The notes beneath the pieces were generated by a model, which was given only the letters and a program-made list of their open reading frames with translations, was not told the DNA's origin and did not search any database. This document shows, one piece after another, positions 6,713-12,052 of a stretch of 12,052 nt of DNA (positions within the stretch are counted from its first letter, which is position 1; each line of letters begins with the position of its first letter). Source of the DNA: CAUZEO01 sp963578625 (GTDB taxonomy: Bacteria; Verrucomicrobiota; Kiritimatiellia; SLOV01); contig CAUZEO010000148.1 in assembly GCA_963578625.1 (NCBI GenBank), positions 1 to 12,052 of the forward strand, read 5' to 3'. Both the position numbers and the translations under genes were made by a program.

Positions 6713-8328
6713 TACCGGGCATACTCAACACACCGCGTCTCACGCACAACCGTAACCTTGATCTGTCCCGGGTACTCGAGCTCGCTCTCGACCTGTTTGC
6801 AGATGTTCCTGGCCATTTGGGCGGCCTCCCCGTCCGAGATTTTCTTGGGCTCGACGATCACGCGGACCTCGCGCCCCGCCTGAATGGCGTAGCTTTTGTC
6901 GACGCCGCTGAAGGAATTAGCGATTCTCTCAAGTTTTTCCAGACGCTGAATGTACAGGTCCGTTGTTTCGGAACGGGCCCCGGGTCGCGAGGCGGTGATG
7001 GCGTCAGCGGCTTTCGTGAGAATCGCGTAGATCGATTCGGGCTCCACGTCATTGTGATGGGCGGCTACCGCATTGACGACCGTGCCTGATTCACCGTGTT
7101 TGCGGATCAAGTCCGCACCAATGATCGCGTGGCTGCCCTCGATCGAGTGATCGAGCGCTTTCCCAATATCGTGGAGGAGGCCGATTCTTCGCCCCACCGC
7201 CGGATCGAGTCCCAGTTCTGACGCCATCATCCCCATGATGTGCCCCATTTCCACCGAGTGACTGAGGACATTTTGACCGTAACTGTAGCGGAACTTCAGG
7301 CGGCCGAGGGTACAAGTGATTTCGGGCGCCAATCCCGCGAGTTTCAGTTCGTAGTTGGCATCATCGCCCGCCTGGCGGACCAGCAGGTCCACTTCCGCTT
7401 CGGTCTTGCTCACGATCTCCTCGATCCGCGCCGGATGAATTCGCCCATCGTTGATCAGCGCTTCGAGGGATCGGCGCGCAATTTCCCGCCGGAGCGGATC
7501 GAAACCGGAAATTACCACGATCTCCGGTGTGTCGTCGATGAGGATATTGACTCCGACTGCCGCCTCCAGCGAACGGATGTTTCGCCCCTCGCGGCCGATG
7601 ATCCGGCCCTTCATCTCGTCGTTCGGTAAAACGACGCTGCAGGTGGTGGTCTCGCCGACCTGGTCCGCCGCATACCGTTCAATCGCCGTGGCGATCACTT
7701 TGCGGGCGTTTTTCTCCGCGTCTTCTTTTGCGCGGTCCTGCGCGTGCCGAACCAATCTGGCTGAATCATGCGCGAGGTCTACTTCAAGCTCGGACAATAA
7801 CGTCTGCCGCGCCTGATCCTCCGTCATGGAGGCGACCTGCTGCAGCATCGAGCGCTGTTCCGTGTTCAGCTGTTCGAGCTTTTTCTCGCGATCGAGGTTC
7901 TCCTGCTTTCGTTCCTCTATCTCCGCGATCCGGGCATCAATCGAGTCTTCCTTTTTCTCGATCATGGATACTTTCCGCTCGAGATTCGCCTCCCGAGCGC
8001 TGATCCGGTCTTCGAGCGCTGACAGCTCCTTGCGTTTGTCGCTGGTCTTCTCTTCGAAGACTTCGCGGGCGCGGATCACCGTGTCCTTCGCCTCCACCGA
8101 GGCGTCTTTTCTGATCACTTCCGCTTCGCGGTTGGCATTTGCGATGATTTTTTCCGCGTTTACCTCGGCAGCCGTCGCCCGGATCCTGGACATAATGATC
8201 CCTGCCAGGTATCCCAACAACGCCCCAATCACCCCCATTAACAGCGCTAACGTTAAGTCCACCTGCATGGTTCCTATCGGGGCCCCGATGATCCCGGGCA
8301 ACAGTGCGGACTGTATGTCCACCTGCAT
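6712..8328 (-). CDS. rny: Ribonuclease Y, with a duplicated N-terminus
   Basis: Membrane-anchored endoribonuclease that initiates mRNA decay in many bacteria. After the N-terminal membrane helix (LTLALLMGVIGALLGYLAGI) comes a long charged coiled coil (RATAAEVNAEKI onward, through many Lys/Glu-rich heptads). Then follow a KH RNA-binding domain (DEMKGRIIGREGRNIRSLE) and an HD metal-dependent nuclease domain with LLHDIGKALDH and AVAAHHNDVEPES; the C-terminal domain ends RETRCVEYAR. The ATG at 8328 is chosen because AGGAG lies 9 bases upstream, giving 538 residues. A second ATG at 8268 would give the usual ~518 residues but has only a weak GGA close by. The 20 residues between the two starts are an imperfect copy of the next 20. 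An in-frame GTG at 8361 is rejected, since the AGGAG lies inside that extension. The stop overlaps the ymdB start. Confidence 0.96.
   Translation of the reverse strand: MQVDIQSALLPGIIGAPIGTMQVDLTLALLMGVIGALLGYLAGIIMSRIRATAAEVNAEKIIANANREAEVIRKDASVEAKDTVIRAREVFEEKTSDKRKELSALEDRISAREANLERKVSMIEKKEDSIDARIAEIEERKQENLDREKKLEQLNTEQRSMLQQVASMTEDQARQTLLSELEVDLAHDSARLVRHAQDRAKEDAEKNARKVIATAIERYAADQVGETTTCSVVLPNDEMKGRIIGREGRNIRSLEAAVGVNILIDDTPEIVVISGFDPLRREIARRSLEALINDGRIHPARIEEIVSKTEAEVDLLVRQAGDDANYELKLAGLAPEITCTLGRLKFRYSYGQNVLSHSVEMGHIMGMMASELGLDPAVGRRIGLLHDIGKALDHSIEGSHAIIGADLIRKHGESGTVVNAVAAHHNDVEPESIYAILTKAADAITASRPGARSETTDLYIQRLEKLERIANSFSGVDKSYAIQAGREVRVIVEPKKISDGEAAQMARNICKQVESELEYPGQIKVTVVRETRCVEYAR
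8209..8328 (-). repeat. Tandem imperfect 60-bp duplication at the 5' end of rny
   Basis: Two adjacent 60-base units, 8209-8268 and 8269-8328, agree at about 40 of 60 positions by eye. The match includes an exact 12-base match (GTCCACCTGCAT on the plus strand) at 8257-8268 and 8317-8328. In protein each unit begins MQVD and carries ALL-G-IG-A at matching positions, with 12 of 20 residues identical. The unit farther from the start codon encodes the start of the genuine membrane helix. The nearer one carries Pro, Gln and Ser and looks degraded as a helix. Confidence 0.75.
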
Positions 8329-8337
8329 AGTGCGTTT

Positions 8338-8342
8338 CTCCT
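8338..8342 (-). promoter_or_regulatory. Ribosome binding site for rny
   Basis: AGGAG on the minus strand ends 9 bases before the ATG at 8328. It favours initiation at the first, duplicated copy of the N-terminus over the ATG at 8268. Confidence 0.55.
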
Positions 8343-8423
8343 GCCCGGATCTCCTCGACACATGTCGTAAAACCCGGGACGCGTTTTTCTAGTTTTATGG
8401 TTATTTTGGTTTCGAGATTCATG

Positions 8424-8454
8424 ATCATAAAGTCGTTCCCAAGCTCGATGTCAG
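8424..8454 (-). promoter_or_regulatory. Candidate sigma-70-type promoter for rny
   Basis: In the AT-rich spacer between the cyclo-ligase and rny the minus strand reads CTGACA, a 19-base spacer, then TATGAT. Each box matches the consensus at five of six positions, but the spacer is two bases longer than optimal. It would give rny-ymdB-xseAB transcription independent of rarA-fau. Weak evidence from pattern matching only. Confidence 0.25.
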
Positions 8455-8487
8455 AGAGGACAGAGTGTTTATTAGAGTTTCCAATCT

Positions 8488-9075
8488 TCAGCATCGGTGC
8501 ACATCCCTTTCGGTCACGATCGTATTCAGTCTCTGATCGTGTCCTGTTTCAGGAAGGGATTCCACTTCCTGGAAAGAAAAAGCAAGTCCCATTCGGTATC
8601 CGCCGTATTCGGCGAGTAGCCGATCATAGTATCCACCCCCGTGTCCTAACCGTCGACCTTTCCGATCAAAACCCACGCAGGGAGCTATAATGACGCCTAG
8701 CGGCGCGTGTCCTGCCCAGTTCGGGGCATCGGGCTCCGAGACTCCATACGGTCCATCCACCCAAGTCGTCGCCAGACTGATCCAGCAAAATCCATAACAC
8801 TTCTTCATCGCGTCGTAGGCCGGAACGCAGATTCTACGAGACCCTTCCTCCAGGAGGGCCACGAGGAGCAAATCCGTCTGCACTTCCCCGGATTTGGCCA
8901 CATAAAGTGCCACGGAATCGGCTTTGTCCAATTCCGGCAGCGATAACAGCTTTTCACGAATGACGGCGCTGGTGTCGGAAGTCCATTGGCAGGATCGGCT
9001 GTTCCGGATGCCTACCAATCTACGGCGGATGACCGATTTCTCACTTTGAACATTCTGTGAAACCTCTGAGCTCAT
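8488..9075 (-). CDS. fau: 5-formyltetrahydrofolate cyclo-ligase
   Basis: Converts 5-formyltetrahydrofolate to 5,10-methenyltetrahydrofolate with ATP, returning the folate to the one-carbon pool (EC 6.3.3.2); cytoplasmic. The 195-residue protein shows VALYVAKSGEVQTDLLL (about 55-71), VPAYDAM, PCVGFDRKGRRLGHGGGYYD (132-151) containing the nucleotide-binding GHGGGYYDR loop, and HDQRLNTIVTE near the end. The ATG at 9075 overlaps the rarA stop as ATGA and gives the usual family length; an in-frame start at 9126 would add 17 residues inside rarA. In Escherichia coli the same gene (fau/ygfA) lies directly downstream of the 6S RNA gene. Here rarA lies between them, so a shared transcript is plausible. 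Confidence 0.93.
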   Translation of the reverse strand: MSSEVSQNVQSEKSVIRRRLVGIRNSRSCQWTSDTSAVIREKLLSLPELDKADSVALYVAKSGEVQTDLLLVALLEEGSRRICVPAYDAMKKCYGFCWISLATTWVDGPYGVSEPDAPNWAGHAPLGVIIAPCVGFDRKGRRLGHGGGYYDRLLAEYGGYRMGLAFSFQEVESLPETGHDQRLNTIVTERDVHRC

Positions 9076-10421
9076 GGCGTTTCGTCCGTTTGCGGCGGTT
9101 TTGCGCTTTCGCGCAGGGTTGCCCAATGCTCAAGCCGCTTGCCGATGATCTCTTCATACCCTTGTTTTGTCGGGCTGTAATATATTTTCTCCGTTGGGAC
9201 GTACACCTGCTCTACCACGTGGCCCGGGTGGTCATGTGCGTAGTCGTAGCCTCCGTGCCCAAGGCGCTCCGATCCCTTGTATGATGTGCTTCGCAGATGC
9301 AGGGGCACCGGCAGGGTGCGGCCTTCCTTGATATCACGCATCGCTTCATCGATGGCCTTGTAAGAGGCATTGCTCTTGGGCGCAGTGGCCAGGTAGGTCG
9401 TGGCCTGCGCAAGAATGATTCGCGCTTCCGGCATCCCGACAAATTCGACTGCCTCCATCGCCGACACGGATATGGAGAGTCCCCGCGGATCCGCGTTTCC
9501 GATGTCCTCCGATGCGAGAATGATCAACCGTCGCGCGATGAAGCGCGGGTCCTCCCCCGCGTAGAGCATTTTTGCGAGCCAGTAAATCGCGGCATTGGGA
9601 TCGGAACCGCGAACGCTTTTGATAAACGCAGAGATCGTGTCGTAGTGACCATCTTCGTCCTGATCGTAGACCACAGCTTTCTTCTGGATGGACTGTTCCA
9701 GGATCTCCAGCGAAATGTCCCGCGCCCCGTTTGTTCCCGGTGGCGTCGTCAGGCATGCTATTTCCAGTGCGTTCAAAGCTTTTCGCGCGTCCCCATCACA
9801 TACGGCGGCAAGGTGCTGCAACCCGGCCAGACCGGCCAAAACGTTCAGACCGCGCAGTACGTCGTCCCGTTCGATCGCGCGTTGCAGCAACGTGACGATC
9901 GCGACTTCGTTCAGTGGTTCGAGCTGAAAGATCTGCGAGCGTGAGGTAAGCGGGGTGTTGATGAAAAAGAATGGATTGTGCGTGGTGGCGCCGATCAGCG
10001 TGATGGCGCCCTCTTCCACGTAGGGTAGCAGCACGTCCTGCTGTGCCTTGTTGAACCGATGAATTTCATCGATGAATAGAATGGTTTCGCGGCCGACCGC
10101 CGCGCGCCGTTGCTCCGCGGTTTGCAGGATGGATCGAAGAATTGCAACGTTGGCGAGTACCCCGCTGGTACGTTCGAATGTACGCCGGGTTGCGTCAGAG
10201 ATGACTTCCGCGAGAGACGTTTTCCCGCACCCCGGGGGGCCGTAAAGGATGATGCTTCCCAGCCGGTCCGCCTCGATGGCGCGGCGCAGCAGACGGCCCT
10301 CGGCGAGAAGGTGCTCCTGGCCGACAAGATCCCCAATACACTGAGGTCTCATTCGTGCCGCAAGGGGCTGTGTGGGCGCCGGGGTGCCGGACGAGTCGGA
10401 CTCTTCGAACAGATCGCTCAT
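9072..10421 (-). CDS. rarA: RarA/MgsA replication-associated recombination AAA+ ATPase
   Basis: A clamp-loader-like AAA+ ATPase that acts at stalled replication forks and, in characterised members, binds SSB and DNA ends. The 449-residue protein shows LAARMRPQCIGDLVGQEHLL (20-39), Walker A GPPGCGKTSLAEVI (61-74), Walker B ILFIDEIHRFNKAQQDVLLP (114-133), and a sensor-1 region GATTHNPFFFINTPLTSRS (144-162). It also has the conserved C-terminal half with YDQDEDGHYDTISAFIKSVRGSDPNAA-type sequence and RRLIILASEDIGNADP. The motif order and length match the family, and nothing is missing. The ATG at 10421 lies about 20 bases beyond the 3' end of the predicted 6S RNA; a purine-rich AAGAGAG just upstream may serve as a weak ribosome-binding site. 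The stop overlaps the cyclo-ligase start. Confidence 0.95.
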   Translation of the reverse strand: MSDLFEESDSSGTPAPTQPLAARMRPQCIGDLVGQEHLLAEGRLLRRAIEADRLGSIILYGPPGCGKTSLAEVISDATRRTFERTSGVLANVAILRSILQTAEQRRAAVGRETILFIDEIHRFNKAQQDVLLPYVEEGAITLIGATTHNPFFFINTPLTSRSQIFQLEPLNEVAIVTLLQRAIERDDVLRGLNVLAGLAGLQHLAAVCDGDARKALNALEIACLTTPPGTNGARDISLEILEQSIQKKAVVYDQDEDGHYDTISAFIKSVRGSDPNAAIYWLAKMLYAGEDPRFIARRLIILASEDIGNADPRGLSISVSAMEAVEFVGMPEARIILAQATTYLATAPKSNASYKAIDEAMRDIKEGRTLPVPLHLRSTSYKGSERLGHGGYDYAHDHPGHVVEQVYVPTEKIYYSPTKQGYEEIIGKRLEHWATLRESAKPPQTDETP

Positions 10422-10441
10422 GGCTCGGATTCTCTCTTAAG

Positions 10442-10638
10442 AAAACACCCCGCCACAAGTCGTTTCGAGGACCACGCTCTGATCCATAGAGCTATCGAGG
10501 TGGGTGCTCTGCCGTCCGCATCCCGGATCCCCGTTGAAGGGGCATGCGGTCAGCGGATCAGACTCCGAGCTCCCGTAACGAGTGATTAAGGTTCAGAAGC
10601 ATCGTTGGGTCCAGTTCGCGAACAAGGCAGGGTATTTT
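10442..10638 (-). ncRNA. ssrS: 6S RNA
   Basis: 6S RNA binds sigma-70 RNA polymerase holoenzyme by imitating an open promoter, and tunes transcription in stationary phase. The minus-strand segment has a 13-base-pair closing stem: AAAATACCCTGCC (10638-10626) with GGCGGGGTGTTTT (10454-10442), with two G-U pairs. Inside it GGACC pairs with GGTCC. The apical arm CCGCAT...ATGCGG encloses a CCCC-TTCAAC-GGGG hairpin. On each side of the central region lie CTGAACC...GGGAGC and GCACCCACCT, which resemble conserved 6S blocks. The size (about 185-197 nt) and the position upstream of the cyclo-ligase agree with ssrS loci elsewhere. Exact ends are uncertain. The U-rich GTTTTC at the 3' side could act as part of a terminator. 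Identified by eye; no covariance search was possible. Confidence 0.8.
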
Positions 10639-10787
10639 AAATTTGTGCCGGACATCGTCGTCCCGGCGAAATTCCATTTCCCAGCTGGCAAAGATCAACG
10701 AACAATTCGTAAGCAGACGCCGTTCCAACTCTTATAACGCGTAGTCAACTTTGCGCGTTGCATGGCCGCTTACACATGTCCACACTA

Positions 10788-10816
10788 CTTATACCTGCTT
10801 GTACCCGGTAACACAA
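10788..10816 (-). promoter_or_regulatory. Candidate promoter between pheT and the 6S RNA
   Basis: Just after the pheT stop the minus strand reads TTGTGT, a 17-base spacer, then TATAAG. The -10 box matches five of six consensus positions, but the -35 box matches only its first three. It could drive a precursor of 6S RNA plus rarA and the cyclo-ligase; a second AT-rich tract (TAAAAT, 10639-10634) lies directly at the 5' edge of the RNA. Low confidence. The rest of 10639-10830 shows no gene or other signal I can name. Confidence 0.25.
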
Positions 10817-10830
10817 GATTCTAATCGTCG

Positions 10831-12052
10831 TTAATGATCACGAATTTCCGCATCGAGGTCTTTCCGAAGTGCGGATTTAATTTCGTCGTGAAGGCGGTTC
10901 GCCTCCTCATCGGTCAGGGTGCGTTCCGCAGAACGATAGGTGAAGGCATATGCAAGGCTCTTGCGGCCGGCCTCGATTCCTTTTCCGGAGAAGATGTCAA
11001 ACAATGCGATGGTTTCGAGCTCCGCGGGACGCACTTTATCAACAACCGAAAGCACCTGCTGGTGCGTGATTCCTTCGTCCAGGAGCATGGCCACATCGCG
11101 GCGAATTGCCGGGAACACGAGAACTTCATGGACGGGCCCGCCCGGCCGTTGGCCGGCTTCGAGCAGTGTCTCAAGCGCTACTTCGAGCACCACAATCGGC
11201 ACTGAGATCCGCCAGGCGGAGCAAATGGAACGGTCCAGCGCGCCAAGGATTCCGATGCGCCGGCCATCGCTGGTGATTTCGGTGCTCATTCCCTCTTCCA
11301 GCGCCGGCGCCTGGAGAGGGCCCATTTCCCACGACGTGAGCGATTGTGCTGCGGAAACGGCTTCCCAGATTCCCTTTGCCCAGAGGTATGCGTCCCCGGG
11401 GGTGGTGGCTGCTCCGCTACCCACGCCGGTGCGGCCCACTGCACCCATCAGCCCGATCGCAAGCATCTCCTTTTCACAATGGCTGCCTTCCGGCTCCCGG
11501 TGGTAGACCCGTCCGAATTCAAAGAACGCCGCCTGGTCGATCTGGCGTGCAGCGTTCCTGCTCAGCGATTCAACCAGCTGGGGAATCAGCGAAGATCTCA
11601 GAACCGAATGATCACGGCTCAGCGGGTTGGGCAGCAGTACGCGCTCCCCCGGATCGTCCAGCTTGAACGTGTCAAGCAACTCGGTGGATGTGTAGCTGTA
11701 GTTCATAATCTCTTGGAGGCCCAGTCCGGTAAGACGGGCGCGGAGATCGAAGAGAGCCCGGGTGTGCCGGTCGTCGGCGCCTACCACAATTTCCGCGCGG
11801 GGAGAGGGCGTAGGGATTTTGTCGAGGCCGTGCAGACGCGCAACTTCCTCGATCAGATCCACCTCCCGCTCCAGGTCGCCTCGAAAAGATGGAATCTCCA
11901 CGGTGCATGATGCTTGCTCTTCGGCGGTTATCCGAAGTTCAATCGATTCGAGTAGGCGCCGAATATCGGCCTCCGGAATCTCCAGGCCAATCAGGGCCGA
12001 CACTCTGTCGTACCGAAGCTGAATGGAGCGTGGGGGCGGTTGCGGCGCAATA
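10831..12052 (-). CDS. pheT: Phenylalanyl-tRNA synthetase beta subunit, C-terminal half (cut by the window edge)
   Basis: Beta chain of the alpha2-beta2 enzyme that charges tRNA-Phe in the cytoplasm. The frame is open to the right edge, reading SIQLRYDRVSALIGLEIPEA, which is the B5 DNA-binding-like domain, so the start and roughly the first half lie outside the window. Next come EEVARLHGLDKIP, the synthetase-like core domain (LGLQEIMNYSYTS, LPNPLSRDHSVLRSSLIPQL, AAFFEFGRVYHREPEG) and the FDX-ACB anticodon-binding domain with FPAIRRDVAMLLDEG, LFDIFSGKGIEAGRKSLAY and ERTLTDEEANRLHDEI. About 406 of the usual ~800 residues are present, ending RDH-TAA at 10831. In many bacteria zapA lies between pheT and 6S RNA; here it is absent and the RNA follows directly. 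Confidence 0.96.
   Translation of the reverse strand, partial: IAPQPPPRSIQLRYDRVSALIGLEIPEADIRRLLESIELRITAEEQASCTVEIPSFRGDLEREVDLIEEVARLHGLDKIPTPSPRAEIVVGADDRHTRALFDLRARLTGLGLQEIMNYSYTSTELLDTFKLDDPGERVLLPNPLSRDHSVLRSSLIPQLVESLSRNAARQIDQAAFFEFGRVYHREPEGSHCEKEMLAIGLMGAVGRTGVGSGAATTPGDAYLWAKGIWEAVSAAQSLTSWEMGPLQAPALEEGMSTEITSDGRRIGILGALDRSICSAWRISVPIVVLEVALETLLEAGQRPGGPVHEVLVFPAIRRDVAMLLDEGITHQQVLSVVDKVRPAELETIALFDIFSGKGIEAGRKSLAYAFTYRSAERTLTDEEANRLHDEIKSALRKDLDAEIRDH

Noticed and set aside
5918..6883. Plus-strand open frame of 321 codons
   Set aside because: Antisense to ymdB and the end of rny, whose motifs are unambiguous; no recognisable features of its own.
8329..8361. GTG at 8361 as the start of rny
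   Set aside because: The AGGAG that looks like the ribosome-binding site would lie within the coding region; the ATG at 8328 has proper spacing.
8372..8392. AAAAC...GTTTT palindrome near the rny leader as a terminator
   Set aside because: A five-pair stem with a GC loop and no proper U-tract; too weak, and it would lie between coupled genes.
10442..10638. tRNA or riboswitch as the explanation of the pheT-rarA spacer structure
   Set aside because: No cloverleaf or T-loop motif. The long closing stem, large central open region and apical arm fit 6S RNA better.
10834..11910. Several plus-strand frames opposite pheT
   Set aside because: All antisense to well-conserved pheT domains with no family motifs.

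Overview
The window is a bacterial chromosomal segment of moderately high GC content. It is dominated by one long minus-strand run of housekeeping genes. Reading in the direction of transcription (from the right edge leftwards) the order is: the 3' half of pheT, a 6S RNA gene recognised from structure, rarA, 5-formyltetrahydrofolate cyclo-ligase (fau/ygfA type), rny (RNase Y), ymdB-type phosphodiesterase, xseA, xseB, an HtrA/DegP-type lipoprotein protease, tlyA and nadK. A single plus-strand gene, larC (nickel-pincer cofactor synthesis), sits at the left edge and converges on the run. Between larC and nadK lies a short relic of a LamG-like, PEP-CTERM-tailed exported protein.

The relic implies a diderm host whose lineage has used the PEP-CTERM/exosortase system together with LamG-rich surface proteins. 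The protease has a bacterial lipobox, and RNase Y and YmdB are present together. This mix suggests the Planctomycetota, Verrucomicrobiota, Lentisphaerota or Hydrogenedentota neighbourhood, but the sequence alone does not settle it. No plasmid, phage, transposase or CRISPR signal was seen.

Layout: 1-124 is larC upstream sequence with nothing recognisable. 125-1339 is larC. 1290-1619 is the relic. 1615-5924 holds nadK, tlyA, htrA, xseB and xseA. 5924-8328 holds ymdB and rny. 8329-8487 is an AT-rich rny leader. 8488-10421 holds the cyclo-ligase and rarA. 10422-10830 is a spacer carrying 6S RNA. 10831 to the right edge is pheT, cut by the window.

Many junctions are tight: rarA/fau and tlyA/nadK overlap as ATGA, ymdB/xseA as TGATG, rny/ymdB as TAATG, and xseA/xseB by 26 bases. 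This suggests translational coupling. The theme is nucleic-acid maintenance: RNA turnover (rny, ymdB), DNA repair and recombination (rarA, xseAB), ribosome modification (tlyA), tRNA charging (pheT) and global transcription control (6S RNA), with one-carbon and NADP supply alongside.

I found no clearly new biological system. The most notable items are the 6S RNA gene, a tandem 60-bp duplication that gives RNase Y a doubled N-terminus, and the LamG/PEP-CTERM relic whose end runs antisense into larC.
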